Counted from the stretch's first letter, positions 10,134 to 19,966 are shown. The stretch: 64,000 bases of DNA from an uncultured Ulvibacter sp. (GCA_938083445.1 CALKCP010000007.1:1-64000), one strand, 5' to 3'. The notes: generated by a model not told the origin, from the sequence alone. Program-made: numbers and translations.

Positions 10134-10658
10134 TTAGAACAATTCACTTACTTCTTTTCTTACGTAATCAAGTGCCTTTTGAGAGGGCGTCACTTCCCCT
10201 AAAAAACTACGTAGTAAATACTCCCTCATCTTAGCTGCAGTGGTGTCTTTTTCGCGCATAGCGCCTTGTCTAATTACTTGTATCGTGGCATTTTTAGCCG
10301 CATTTACAAGATTCCAGCACTCGGAAGTGAGGTAGATTTGCTGTGCGAGGTTGTGCTCAAATTCCTGCTCTATATTTTTTATCAGCAGTTCTTCGTATTT
10401 CGCGCTATCCTCTGAAATTGGTTTTACGCGAACCAATAATTTATTAGGGTCTGTCCGTTCTAAAAACAATGTGATTCGCTCGTAGGCCTGTAATCGCATC
10501 GGAATTAGCTGGTTCTGAGCTTCTTTTTGGATAAGATAGCGTCTTCTACCTTCTTCGTTGGCAGTGTGTCCTTTAAAAAAATAATAAGCGATAATGCCCA
10601 CCACAATGGCTGGCAAAAGGTATGCGACGTAATTTAGAATTTGGATTGCTTCTTCCAT
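10134..10658 (-). CDS. Conserved flavobacterial protein with N-terminal membrane segment
   Basis: A 174-residue protein with one membrane segment at about residues 8-28, then a charged, mainly helical cytoplasmic part (LQAYERITLFLERTDP is a recognisable stretch). It resembles a family of unknown function common in Flavobacteriia (possibly DUF7935; recalled, not checked). No catalytic motif is visible. A TAAGTTTG box upstream could be its -7 element. It converges on the M1 gene with a gap of only 16 bases. Function unknown. Confidence 0.75.
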   Translation of the reverse strand: MEEAIQILNYVAYLLPAIVVGIIAYYFFKGHTANEEGRRRYLIQKEAQNQLIPMRLQAYERITLFLERTDPNKLLVRVKPISEDSAKYEELLIKNIEQEFEHNLAQQIYLTSECWNLVNAAKNATIQVIRQGAMREKDTTAAKMREYLLRSFLGEVTPSQKALDYVRKEVSELF

Positions 10659-10747
10659 AAGAAATACGATTGAATCACAAACTTACCACATTTTAAATAT
10701 TTTTAAGCACTCTCAAGGGCTTGTATTTATTTTTAGAGTTTCCCTGT

Positions 10748-12031
10748 TTATTGAGCATTTAAATAATCAATCGAAAGTTGACTCAATGCCTTTACTCCTA
10801 GGAGCATTCCGGCGTCATCTATTTTAAAATCTGGGGTATGGTGAGGATATGGCGTTTTGTTTCCCGGAGTCATGCCACCCAAGAAAAAATAGAACCCTGG
10901 TATTACTTCTTGATAGAAGGAGAAATCTTCTCCTCCTGTCGAGGCCTTCATGGTTTCCACATTATTTACACCTGCTGCAGTTTCAAGAGTCGGCACCATT
11001 TGGGCTGTTAACTGTGGGTCGTTATACGTTACAACTGTATTGTTTTTCCAAGCAATGGTGGCGCTTCCGCCGTAGGCCTTAGCGATATCGGCAGCCATCT
11101 CAGTCATTCGTCTAATAATATGGGTTCGCATATCGGGATCTAAGGTTCGAACTGTTCCAATTAACTCTGCACTTTCAGGAATGATATTAAATCGTGTTCC
11201 GCTTGTTATCTTTCCAACGGTGATCACAGCTGGCTCTCGCACCAAATCCGATTCCCGACTAATAATACTCTGAAAACCGTCAATTATTTTAGCCGATATT
11301 AAGATGGGGTCAACACCAGTCCAAGGTGCCGATCCGTGAGTGCCTTTTCCACGAACAGTTACCACAAAACGCTCTACAGCTGCCATGGTTCCTCCAGATT
11401 TATATCGAATCGTTCCAACAGGAGTGGAAGAATTGATGTGCAAACCAAATATGGCATCAACATCAGGATTTTTAAGAACCCCTTCCTTAATCATGAGCGC
11501 TGCGCCTCCTTCTTCACCGGGTGGCGGTCCTTCTTCAGCAGGTTGAAAAATAAACGTAACGGTGCCGTTTATAAGATGGGTATTTTTTGACAATACTTCA
11601 GCAACCCCCATAAGGATTGAAATATGCGTATCGTGACCACAGGCATGCATGACACCGGTTTCAGTGTTTAAAAAATTAGTAACCACCTCGCTTTTGAACG
11701 GTAAATCATTGCGTTCGGTCACCGGCAGTGCGTCTATATCGGCTCGCAGTGCTACCACTTTCCCAGGATTATCGCCTTTTAAAATAGCAACGACGCCTGT
11801 TTTACCCACACCTGTCTGAACGTCCATTCCAAGAGATCTTAAATGCTCCGCAATTTTCTCTGCGGTTTTAAACTCTCTGTTTGATAGTTCTGGGTTTTCA
11901 TGAAAATAATGCCGCCACGAAATGACCTTCGATTCTATTTGCTCAATATCCTTTGTTAGTGTCAGATCCATTTGCGCATGGCAGAGAGGCGCAAGCATCA
12001 AAACAATGAGTAGTGATAATGTCTGTTTCAT
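10748..12031 (-). CDS. M20 family amidohydrolase, exported
   Basis: A 427-residue metal-dependent amidohydrolase of the M20D type (hippurate/IAA-amino-acid hydrolase-like). A signal peptide covers the first 20 residues (ending CHAQ), so it acts outside the cytoplasm. Metal-ligand motifs are seen: ALRADIDALPV near 95-105, HACGHDTH at 129-136, and the acidic GEEGGAALM near 172. The dimerisation domain lies in the middle (GKGTHGSAPWTGVDP). Likely substrates are N-acyl amino acids; the exact one is unknown. Confidence 0.9.
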   Translation of the reverse strand: MKQTLSLLIVLMLAPLCHAQMDLTLTKDIEQIESKVISWRHYFHENPELSNREFKTAEKIAEHLRSLGMDVQTGVGKTGVVAILKGDNPGKVVALRADIDALPVTERNDLPFKSEVVTNFLNTETGVMHACGHDTHISILMGVAEVLSKNTHLINGTVTFIFQPAEEGPPPGEEGGAALMIKEGVLKNPDVDAIFGLHINSSTPVGTIRYKSGGTMAAVERFVVTVRGKGTHGSAPWTGVDPILISAKIIDGFQSIISRESDLVREPAVITVGKITSGTRFNIIPESAELIGTVRTLDPDMRTHIIRRMTEMAADIAKAYGGSATIAWKNNTVVTYNDPQLTAQMVPTLETAAGVNNVETMKASTGGEDFSFYQEVIPGFYFFLGGMTPGNKTPYPHHTPDFKIDDAGMLLGVKALSQLSIDYLNAQ

Positions 12032-12242
12032 AGGTGTTGTTTTATATTTTTATAAAGGTGTCTCAGTTTTTTTGTTATCGAATGAATCCTTTTGTTATCG
12101 TTTCGACAAATTTAAAGATAGCCGTTTTTTCGGGAATTAGGAAACCATGCCTATTGTTTATAAATTCTATAAGTTCTTCAAGACCATTCCTGCTATTTTT
12201 CTTAATTTCACGATTCATATGTGCTTCAAAAAAAAATAAAAA

Positions 12243-14561
12243 TTGCAAAACTATTTAGAACAACTTAATGACGCTCAGCGCGCTCCTGTCTTGCAGAAGG
12301 ACGGTGCGATGATCGTGATTGCAGGAGCCGGATCAGGGAAGACCCGAGTGCTCACCTATCGCATTGCGTATCTCATGTCGTTGGGTGTTGATTCGTTCAG
12401 TATCTTGTCTCTTACTTTTACCAACAAAGCGGCTCGTGAGATGAAAAAACGAATTGCACAGATCGTTGGAAGTAGTGAGGCAAAAAATCTTTGGATGGGA
12501 ACGTTTCACAGTGTTTTCGCAAAGATTTTGAGATTTGAAGCCGATAAGTTAGGCTACCCCTCTAACTTCACTATTTACGATACACAAGACTCTCAAAGTG
12601 TTATACGCGCAATCATTAAGGATATGCGCCTTGATAAGGACATCTATAAGTACAAACAGGTTTATTCTAGGATATCTTCCTTCAAGAATAGCCTTATTAC
12701 CGTGAAAGCATATTTCAATAACCCTGATTTGGTGGAAGCAGATGCAATGGCTAAAATCCCCAGGTTGGGTGAGGTTTATAAGGAATATGTAGATCGTTGT
12801 TTTAAGGCCGGAGCCATGGATTTTGATGATTTGTTGCTAAAAACCAATGAATTGCTCACGCGCTTCCCTGAGGTGTTGGCAAAGTATCAAAACCGATTTC
12901 GATACATTTTGGTAGATGAGTATCAAGATACCAATCACAGTCAGTATTTAATTGTTCGCGCCTTAAGCGATAAGTTCCAAAATATATGTGTGGTGGGGGA
13001 TGATGCACAAAGTATTTATGCCTTTAGAGGTGCAAATATCAATAACATTCTGAACTTTCAGAAAGACTACGATGATGTCAAGGTATTTAGGCTAGAACAG
13101 AATTATCGATCTACAAAGAATATTGTAAATGCAGCAAACAGTATTATTGAGAAAAATAAAACACGTCTTGACAAAGTAGTTTGGACGGCAAATGATGAGG
13201 GTACAAAGATCAAGGTAAACCGAACGATGACCGATGGTGATGAGGGTAGGTTTGTTGCGAGTTCTATCTTCGAAACGCAGATGAACAATCAGGTTCGAAA
13301 TGGAGACTTCGCTATTTTATACCGCACCAATGCACAGTCTAGAGCGATGGAAGACGCGCTTCGTAAAAGAGATATTCCGTATCGGATTTATGGTGGACTT
13401 AGTTTTTATCAGCGAAAAGAAATTAAAGACGTACTGTCGTACATGCGTCTCATATTAAATCCCAAAGATGAAGAAGCTCTAAAGAGAGTCATTAATTATC
13501 CGGCAAGAGGTATTGGAGGTACCACCTTGGATAAAATTATTGTCGCATCAAAACATTACGATCGCTCGATGTTTGAGGTTATTGAGAATCTTGAAAAGAT
13601 TGATCTTAAAATCAATAGCGGTACAAAGACGAAGCTCATCAACTTCGCCATGATGATTAAAAGCTTTCAGATTACTAATGAGAGTTCTGATGTTTTTCAG
13701 ATTACAGAATACGTAACCAAAAAGACGGGCCTAGTTCAGGAATTGAAGAAGGACGCAACGCCTGAAGGTATTGCAAGAATAGAAAATATCGAAGAGTTGC
13801 TCAATGGGATGCGTGATTTTGTTGAAGAGCAAAAAGAGCTGGCAGATGCCAATGGCACCTTGGCCGAGTTTATGGAAGATGTGGCCTTGGCTACCGATTT
13901 AGATAATGACAAGGGAGACGAGGATAAAGTGGCCCTTATGACGGTGCATTTGGCGAAGGGGTTAGAATTTCCTTATGTGTATATCGTGGGCATGGAAGAA
14001 GATTTGTTTCCTAGCGGAATGAGCATGAATACGCGCAGTGAGTTAGAAGAAGAGCGCAGGTTGTTTTATGTGGCTGTTACCCGCGCCGAAAAGCAAGCGT
14101 ATTTAACATATGCTCAAACGCGCTATCGCTGGGGTAAGTTGATAGATGCCGAACCGAGCCGCTTTATAGAGGAGATCGACGCATCGTATTTGGAGTATTT
14201 AACACCCATTACAGAGAATCGCTACAAACCATTACTCGACGCAGATATTTTTGATGAGGTCGATAAAAGTAAATTACGACAACGAAAGCCTATTTCGGGC
14301 TCAGCACCTACCGGACCAAATACAGAGCAGTTGCGAAAACTGAGACGGCTCAAACCTGTGTCTAGTTCTGCCTCTAAGAATTTTAATGCAGCAGAAGCAA
14401 ATTTAGAGATTGGCACAGTTGTAGAACACGTGCGCTTTGGAAAAGGGATTATTGCAAAAATTGAAGGTACAGGTGCAGATACGAAGGCTGAAATTAATTT
14501 TGAAAACGGCGGGCTAAAAAAATTGTTGCTTCGTTTTGCAAAATTAAATGTAATCGGTTAA
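12243..14561 (+). CDS. UvrD/PcrA-type DNA helicase, TTG start
   Basis: A 772-residue superfamily 1A helicase for DNA repair and replication restart. Walker A is AGAGSGKT at 27-34, Walker B is in VDEYQD, and motifs III-VI are intact (QNYRST, RTNAQSRAMED, VALMTVHLAKGLEFP, VAVTRAEKQ). The C-terminus has the PcrA-type Tudor-like tail (VRFGKGIIAKIEG). The start appears to be TTG at 12243: the upstream in-frame ATG at 12219 hits a stop after six codons, and the residues from TTG match the usual family start (LEQLNDAQRAPV). Confidence 0.95.
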   Translation: MQNYLEQLNDAQRAPVLQKDGAMIVIAGAGSGKTRVLTYRIAYLMSLGVDSFSILSLTFTNKAAREMKKRIAQIVGSSEAKNLWMGTFHSVFAKILRFEADKLGYPSNFTIYDTQDSQSVIRAIIKDMRLDKDIYKYKQVYSRISSFKNSLITVKAYFNNPDLVEADAMAKIPRLGEVYKEYVDRCFKAGAMDFDDLLLKTNELLTRFPEVLAKYQNRFRYILVDEYQDTNHSQYLIVRALSDKFQNICVVGDDAQSIYAFRGANINNILNFQKDYDDVKVFRLEQNYRSTKNIVNAANSIIEKNKTRLDKVVWTANDEGTKIKVNRTMTDGDEGRFVASSIFETQMNNQVRNGDFAILYRTNAQSRAMEDALRKRDIPYRIYGGLSFYQRKEIKDVLSYMRLILNPKDEEALKRVINYPARGIGGTTLDKIIVASKHYDRSMFEVIENLEKIDLKINSGTKTKLINFAMMIKSFQITNESSDVFQITEYVTKKTGLVQELKKDATPEGIARIENIEELLNGMRDFVEEQKELADANGTLAEFMEDVALATDLDNDKGDEDKVALMTVHLAKGLEFPYVYIVGMEEDLFPSGMSMNTRSELEEERRLFYVAVTRAEKQAYLTYAQTRYRWGKLIDAEPSRFIEEIDASYLEYLTPITENRYKPLLDADIFDEVDKSKLRQRKPISGSAPTGPNTEQLRKLRRLKPVSSSASKNFNAAEANLEIGTVVEHVRFGKGIIAKIEGTGADTKAEINFENGGLKKLLLRFAKLNVIG

Positions 14562-14657
14562 GGTGTATTAAACTGCTTCGTGCAAACCTTCAGTACCTGA
14601 ACCTAAGACGAATTTTTATTCAGATCACTTTTATTAGACATGTATAAATCATTATAA

Positions 14658-15275
14658 ATGGCCGAGTTTATTAAAATGTATGAAGAAAACCCTAATCCGA
14701 AGGATGTAATGCGGGTTGTAAATATTATAAAGAAAGGGGGTTTGGTTATTTATCCAAGCGATACCGTCTACGCCTTGGGCTGCGATATTAATAACACCAG
14801 AGCTTTAGAACGCGTAGCTAAATTGAAAGGTGTAAAATTAGAAAAAGCAAATTTTTCTTTTGTTTGCAAGGACTTGAGCAACCTGTCAGACTATGTGAAA
14901 CAAATAAATACGGCGACTTTCAAAATATTAAAACGTGCTTTACCTGGGCCTTACACCTTTATCTTGCCTGCAAATAATAAGGTACCCAATGTCTTTAAGA
15001 AAAAGAAAGAGGTGGGTATTAGAGTGCCAGCAAACAATATTGTACAAGCCATTGTGCAACAGTTGGGGAACCCTATTGTGTCCACTTCCATTTATGACGA
15101 AGATGAGGTTATTGAGTATACTACAGATCCTGAGTTAATTTATGAAAAATGGGGAAATTTGGTGGACGTTATTGTTGATGGTGGGTATGGTGATAACATT
15201 CCTTCAACGGTTATCGATTTAACCGGTGATGAGCCTGTATTGATACGAGAAGGAAAAGGAATCCTGGAGGTTTAG
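14658..15275 (+). CDS. L-threonylcarbamoyladenylate synthase (Sua5/YciO/YrdC)
   Basis: A 205-residue YrdC-fold protein. Members make threonylcarbamoyl-AMP from threonine, bicarbonate and ATP for the t6A modification of ANN-decoding tRNAs. Visible motifs are YPSDTVYALGCD near the N-terminus, PGPYTFILP in the middle, and STVIDLTGDEPVLIREGKG at the end. It lacks the extra Sua5 domain. Since genomes often carry both TsaC and YciO-type copies, it could be the YciO paralogue of less certain activity. A strong terminator follows. Confidence 0.88.
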   Translation: MAEFIKMYEENPNPKDVMRVVNIIKKGGLVIYPSDTVYALGCDINNTRALERVAKLKGVKLEKANFSFVCKDLSNLSDYVKQINTATFKILKRALPGPYTFILPANNKVPNVFKKKKEVGIRVPANNIVQAIVQQLGNPIVSTSIYDEDEVIEYTTDPELIYEKWGNLVDVIVDGGYGDNIPSTVIDLTGDEPVLIREGKGILEV

Positions 15276-15295
15276 TTTAAGCCTCGCCTTAAAAT

Positions 15296-15328
15296 AAAAA
15301 GAGACGGCTTTCTAGGCAGTCTCTTTTT
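15296..15328. terminator. Bidirectional rho-independent terminator
   Basis: A perfect 10-bp stem (AAAAAGAGAC with GTCTCTTTTT) around a 13-base loop, with A and T tracts on both sides. It lies between the convergent Sua5 and OmpA genes and can serve both. Confidence 0.85.
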
Positions 15329-15349
15329 ATTTTTAAACACAAAGAAAAA

Positions 15350-16213
15350 TTAGTTCCCACCGCCTTCTGAAAGACTTTTCATTTCTTTTTCAATCATGTC
15401 GTAAAACTGATCAATTTTTGGAAGTACAACGATTCGTGTGCGTCTATTTTTACTCCTGTTTTCTCTTGTGTCATTAGCTACTAAGGGAACATAATGACTT
15501 CTTCCTGCGGCAATCAAACGATCTGGAGTAACACCTAAGCTCTCAAGTTTTCGGACAACGGCCGTCGATCTTTTTACGCTTAAATCCCAGTTGTCTAATA
15601 AGACGCCGTTTTTGTAGGGTACATTATCTGTATGGCCTTCTACCATGCATTCAAAGTCTGGTTTTCCATTCACTACAGTCGCTACTTTAGCCAACACTTC
15701 GTTCGCTTTGGTCGTTACCGTATAGCTTCCGCTTTTAAACAGCAGTTTGTCTGCAATTGAGATAAATACAACTCCTTTTTCAACATTAATCTGAATGTCT
15801 GGATCGTTTATTCCAACTTCTTTTTTCAGGCTCGTAACAAGTGCCAAGGTGACGCTGTCTTTTTTGGTGATGGCATCCTGTAATCGCGTAATCTTAAGAT
15901 CTCTCTCCTGCAAACTTTCAAGAGATTTTTCAAGATTCGTCGCTCCTTTTGTGGTAAGAATCGTCAAGTCTTTAGAGCTTTGGATAAGATCACTATTTGT
16001 TTTTTTCATATCTGCAAGCCTTTCTTCAAGAGCCTTGGAACGAGCCTCGGCAACGGCTTGATCACTTAAACAGCTATTTAGCTTTACAGTAGCGGTATTT
16101 AGAAGATCTTTTGTTGTGGTATATTTTCCTTCCAATTCTTTGTATTTTTTACCTGAAATACAGGATGGAAGTAGAAAGAGGGCTGAAATGGCAAGTATTG
16201 AAATCTTTTTCAT
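15350..16213 (-). CDS. OmpA family lipoprotein, copy 1
   Basis: A 287-residue outer-membrane lipoprotein. A signal peptide ends in a lipobox (LLPSC, cysteine at about 18). Residues 25-130 form a long coiled coil and the OmpA C-terminal peptidoglycan-binding domain covers about 150-275 (GHTDN, NWDLSVKRS, NRRTRI). It probably tethers the outer membrane to the cell wall. The neighbouring gene at 16443-17297 is a close paralogue over its whole length, so this is a tandem duplication. A terminator lies between the copies, so copy 1 may have its own promoter. Confidence 0.9.
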   Translation of the reverse strand: MKKISILAISALFLLPSCISGKKYKELEGKYTTTKDLLNTATVKLNSCLSDQAVAEARSKALEERLADMKKTNSDLIQSSKDLTILTTKGATNLEKSLESLQERDLKITRLQDAITKKDSVTLALVTSLKKEVGINDPDIQINVEKGVVFISIADKLLFKSGSYTVTTKANEVLAKVATVVNGKPDFECMVEGHTDNVPYKNGVLLDNWDLSVKRSTAVVRKLESLGVTPDRLIAAGRSHYVPLVANDTRENRSKNRRTRIVVLPKIDQFYDMIEKEMKSLSEGGGN

Positions 16214-16384
16214 AGGTGTGGTTTCATTAATAGTTTTAACTATAAGGCTTAAAAATACAGTTTTTATTCGGAAAATAGTGTCTTACTACTTTATTGACTC
16301 TAAAAACAAGGTCTATTTTACAAGATTAAAAACGGAGCTTCGGTTTCTATGTCTTTTTAAATATTAATCCTTCGCGTTTTTTAG

Positions 16385-16408
16385 AAAAAAACTCCGCATA
16401 AAGCGGAG
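16385..16408 (-). terminator. Rho-independent terminator after OmpA copy 2
   Basis: On the minus strand a CTCCGC/GCGGAG stem with a 5-base loop is followed directly by seven T. It sits 35 bases past the stop of the upstream OmpA gene (16443-17297). Confidence 0.8.
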
Positions 16409-16442
16409 CGTATAGGTTAATAAGTATAACTTTTTGACAGGA

Positions 16443-17297
16443 TCACTCTCCTGAAAGGGCTTTCATTTCTTTTTCAATCATGTCATAAAATTGATCAATC
16501 TTTGGAAGCACTAAAATACGGGTACGTCTGTTTTTAGCGCGGTCGGCTGCTGTTTCATTGGCTCCGAGCGGCACATATTGGCTGCGGCCTGATGCAATTA
16601 AACGCTCTGGGTTGATGCCAAGACCTTCTAAGGCTCGAACAATGGATGTGGCCCTTTTAACACTTAAGTCCCAATTGTCTAATAAAAGGCCATTTTTATA
16701 AGGAATAGTATCAGTATGACCTTCTACCATGCACTCGAAATCTGGCTTTCCATTTACGACAGTAGCCACTTTTGCTAAGATTTCATTAGCTCTTGTGGTA
16801 ATCGTATAACTTCCGCTTTTAAATAAGAGTTTGTCGGCAAGAGAAATATATACGACTCCTTTTTCTACATTAATTTCTATGTCTGGGTCATCTATTCCCA
16901 CTTCACGCTTTAAACTTGTAACCAAGGCTAAAGTGACACTATCCTTTTTGGATATAGCGCCCTGTAAAAGAGAAATTTTCAAGTCTTTCTCTTTCATGCT
17001 TTCAAGAGACTTTTCCAGATTTTCAGCGCCTTTCGAGGTAAGTAAAGTAAGGTCTTTTGAACTCTGAATTAAGTTTTCGTTTGTGGCCTTCATATCAGCC
17101 AACCTATCGACCATAGCACTTGCTCTGGCTTCAGCAGTGGCTTTTTCAGTAAGGCAGCTGTTTAATTTTACCGTTGCTGTATTCAGCAAATCTTGTGATT
17201 TTTTGTATTTCCCTTCCATCGTTGCAAATTCTTTTTTGGAGATGCAGGAAGCAAATAGCAAACTTGTAGAGATTGTAAAGATTAAAAGTTTTTTCAT
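16443..17297 (-). CDS. OmpA family lipoprotein, copy 2
   Basis: A 284-residue paralogue of the protein encoded just downstream, with the same architecture: lipobox (LLFASC), coiled coil over about 25-130, and a C-terminal OmpA domain with GHTDT, NWDLSVKRA and NRRTRI. The two copies agree at most positions and share long identical runs around the OmpA domain, so the duplication is fairly recent or under constraint. A TAATTTTG box upstream may be its -7 element. Role is as for copy 1: envelope anchoring. Confidence 0.9.
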   Translation of the reverse strand: MKKLLIFTISTSLLFASCISKKEFATMEGKYKKSQDLLNTATVKLNSCLTEKATAEARASAMVDRLADMKATNENLIQSSKDLTLLTSKGAENLEKSLESMKEKDLKISLLQGAISKKDSVTLALVTSLKREVGIDDPDIEINVEKGVVYISLADKLLFKSGSYTITTRANEILAKVATVVNGKPDFECMVEGHTDTIPYKNGLLLDNWDLSVKRATSIVRALEGLGINPERLIASGRSQYVPLGANETAADRAKNRRTRILVLPKIDQFYDMIEKEMKALSGE

Positions 17298-17382
17298 AAC
17301 TATAGGGTCGTTTAATTAAATCAAAATTATTAAAAGGTCTCAAAGTTTAGCCGTTTCTTAACAATACTTTATGGAAAAAAGA

Positions 17383-18375
17383 CTAGAGCTGTTTAAAGGT
17401 TCTCTTTTTTAGAATAAAATAGTCCAAGACAATAGAATTTACAAAGTGGTACTTGAAACCTATTGTTTTTAACGGTCTCTTTTTAAATATCTTATAAAAA
17501 AGCATGTAAAAGTTGATGTGCGCTTTTATGATGGCCAACAAATGCTTCGGTTTGCCTTTCAATAAAAACGTGATTCCAGCCACCCCATCCAACAGTAATC
17601 GGGCGAAAAGAATACCCCAGAGTTGCAATCCTTGAACATTTTTAGTTAACATCAATAAGGTGTTTCGGAAATTATAAAAGGTTTTTTGTGGATTTGCAAC
17701 ATCCAGCGTAGCCCCGCCAACATGAAAAACATGCGATGTTCCAACGTATTTAATAGTGCCCCCCTTTTGCTGTAATCGCCAACAGAGATCTACTTCTTCT
17801 TGGTGGGCAAAAAAATCTTCATCAAAGCCACCAACTTCTTGAAAAGCACGTTTTTTTATAAACAGACAGGCACCAGTCGCCCAGAAAATCTCTTTTATAT
17901 CATCAAACTGTCCTTCATCCTTCTCAAGAGTGTCAAAAATACGACCCCTGCAAAATGGATATCCAAGCCTGTCAATAAACCCGCCGGCTGCTCCTGCATA
18001 TTCAAAAGAGCCTTTGTTATTATAGTCAAGAATTTTTGGTTGCGCCGCCACCAGGTTTGTGTCGTTTTTAAATGCGCTAAGGATGGGTACTAACCAATTT
18101 TCAGTTACCTCAACATCACTGTTTAACAAAACAAAAACAGCTTCAGAAAGGGTTTTTAAAGCATCGTTATATCCTTTGGCATAGCCACCATTGTGTTGGT
18201 TTTGAATGATTTTTACTGTAGGAAATTCTTCAGAAACACATCGAATAGAGTCATCGGTAGAGGCGTTGTCTGCTAGATACACCGTTGCTTCCTGAGAATA
18301 CTTGAGTACTGAGGGCAAGAATTGCCGGAGCAACTTTTCACCATTCCAATTGAGTATGACAACTGCTACATTCAT
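17383..18375 (-). CDS. Glycosyltransferase family 2
   Basis: A 330-residue GT-A fold glycosyltransferase, close to the rhamnosyltransferase-like GT2 group. Visible features are the N-terminal VVILNWNGEKLL, the nucleotide-binding DNASTDDSI, the NSDVEV stretch in the DxD position, and the acceptor-side AHQEEVDLCWRLQ. The C-terminal 80 residues are hydrophobic and may contact the membrane. The ATG at 18375 is preferred to an in-frame TTG nine bases upstream. It likely adds a sugar to a surface polysaccharide or glycan; donor and acceptor are unknown. Confidence 0.88.
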   Translation of the reverse strand: MNVAVVILNWNGEKLLRQFLPSVLKYSQEATVYLADNASTDDSIRCVSEEFPTVKIIQNQHNGGYAKGYNDALKTLSEAVFVLLNSDVEVTENWLVPILSAFKNDTNLVAAQPKILDYNNKGSFEYAGAAGGFIDRLGYPFCRGRIFDTLEKDEGQFDDIKEIFWATGACLFIKKRAFQEVGGFDEDFFAHQEEVDLCWRLQQKGGTIKYVGTSHVFHVGGATLDVANPQKTFYNFRNTLLMLTKNVQGLQLWGILFARLLLDGVAGITFLLKGKPKHLLAIIKAHINFYMLFYKIFKKRPLKTIGFKYHFVNSIVLDYFILKKRTFKQL

Positions 18376-18437
18376 GCACCGCAAAGTAAAGGGTTTATTT
18401 TGTATTGAACTACATCTATTATATTTTGATACTGATT

Positions 18438-18872
18438 CTAGGGCAGCTCTTTTATAAATTCATATTTCTCTGCCTCAAAATCCATTTTACAAAAATAATG
18501 TTCAACTCCATTGGTAACCATTAATAAATTTGCTCTTAAAACAAAATTATAACGTGCAATTTGGTCGAAGGTGTCTTGAGATATTTTTATACTAGGCGCC
18601 TTACATTCAACGATAAGTTCGATTCCTCCATCGCGGTTGTATACTACAATATCATATCGTTTTACCGTATCGTGTAGTTTGAGTTGTTTTTCAACGCTGA
18701 GGTGGGAAGCGGGATACTTTTTATCTTTTACCAAATAGTGTATCACATGCTGGCGAACCCATTCTTCGGGTGTAAGGATGATGAATTTTTTTCTGATTTC
18801 GTCAAAAATCAATCGTTTGTTTTCCTTACTTTTGAAACGGAAATGATATTCTGGGAAATTTAATTTCTGCAT
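18438..18872 (-). CDS. Orphan HsdR N-terminal (PD-(D/E)XK nuclease-like) domain protein
   Basis: A 144-residue protein matching the domain found at the N-terminus of type I restriction R subunits (HSDR_N_2 type). The PD-(D/E)XK core is visible: YDIVVYN with the aspartate, then LIVECKAP with the E-x-K. There is no helicase domain and no hsdM or hsdS gene nearby, so this is a stand-alone nuclease-fold protein and not a restriction system. It is divergent from holA across 89 bases. Its role is unknown. Confidence 0.8.
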   Translation of the reverse strand: MQKLNFPEYHFRFKSKENKRLIFDEIRKKFIILTPEEWVRQHVIHYLVKDKKYPASHLSVEKQLKLHDTVKRYDIVVYNRDGGIELIVECKAPSIKISQDTFDQIARYNFVLRANLLMVTNGVEHYFCKMDFEAEKYEFIKELP

Positions 18873-18961
18873 AAAACAAAGTAACAGTTTCCCTGAATAA
18901 TATCATAATTTTTAAAAGAATTGTACTTCAAACGATTAACAAGTAGTTACAACAAGCATAG

Positions 18962-19966
18962 ATGCCAAGCGAAAAAGCCAAACAAATTGTAAACGACATT
19001 AAAAAAGGAGACATTAAAAGTGTTTACTTTTTGATGGGAGAGGAGGCTTACTATATTGACGCAATTTCCAATTTTATTGAGAGCACTATTCTTTCGGAAG
19101 AAGAAAAGGGATTTAATCAAATGGTTTTATATGGGCGTGATGTTTCTATTGATGATATCGTAAGTCACGCCAAAAGATATCCAATGATGGCAGAGCGACA
19201 AGTTATTATTGTGAAAGAAGCTCAGGACCTATCGCGTACTATTGAAGGATTGGTGGCTTATGTAGAAAACCCTCAGCCAACGACGGTTTTAGTGTTTTGT
19301 TACAAGTATAAAACGCTCGATAAAAGAAAAAAACTTTCAAAAACCCTCGCTAAAAACGCCGTTCTTTTTGAGAGTAAGAAATTATATGAAAATCAAGTAC
19401 CAGACTGGATTCGAAGGGTGCTGTCTGGCCGAGGACACACCATAACTCCTAAAGCTGCACAAATGTTGGTGGAGTTTTTAGGAAATGACCTGGCAAAGAT
19501 TAATAATGAGCTCCAAAAGCTACAGCTTATCATGCAGCCTGGCGAACAAATTACACCACAGCTCATTGAAGAGAATATAGGGATTAGTAAGGATTTTAAT
19601 AATTTTGAGCTTCAAAAGGCAATTGGTGAGAAAAATGTAAAAAGAGCATTTGCAATCATGCAGTATTTCCATCAGAACCCCAAGAAGAATCCTTTGGTAA
19701 TGACTGTAGCGTTGTTGTATGGTTTTTTTGCGAAATTATTAAAGTACCACTCGCTTTCAAACAAAGGAGACGCTGCAAAGGTGCTCAAAGTAAGTCCTTA
19801 TTTTGTGAAGGATTATCAGGTAGCGGCGAGGAACTACCCAATGAAAAAAGTGAGTGCAATTATTTCATCGATTCGCGACATTGATATGAAAAGCAAAGGC
19901 GTTGGGGCTTCAAACTTATCGCAGGCGGATTTATTAAAAGAATTATTAATAAAGATTTTTAATTAA
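18962..19966 (+). CDS. holA: DNA polymerase III subunit delta
   Basis: The delta subunit of the clamp loader opens the beta sliding clamp. The 334 residues fit the family. The N-terminal domain has the characteristic VYFLMGEEAYYID and a degenerate ATPase fold; the C-terminal collar domain ends with SQADLLKELLIKIFN. DNFNNFELQKAI-type sequence (KDFNNFELQ) is typical of the delta family. The ATG is at 18962. It is a single-gene unit. Confidence 0.93.
   Translation: MPSEKAKQIVNDIKKGDIKSVYFLMGEEAYYIDAISNFIESTILSEEEKGFNQMVLYGRDVSIDDIVSHAKRYPMMAERQVIIVKEAQDLSRTIEGLVAYVENPQPTTVLVFCYKYKTLDKRKKLSKTLAKNAVLFESKKLYENQVPDWIRRVLSGRGHTITPKAAQMLVEFLGNDLAKINNELQKLQLIMQPGEQITPQLIEENIGISKDFNNFELQKAIGEKNVKRAFAIMQYFHQNPKKNPLVMTVALLYGFFAKLLKYHSLSNKGDAAKVLKVSPYFVKDYQVAARNYPMKKVSAIISSIRDIDMKSKGVGASNLSQADLLKELLIKIFN

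Noticed and set aside
18438-18872. Possible restriction-modification or defence system
   Set aside because: Only the HsdR N-terminal domain is present; no methylase, specificity or helicase gene nearby.
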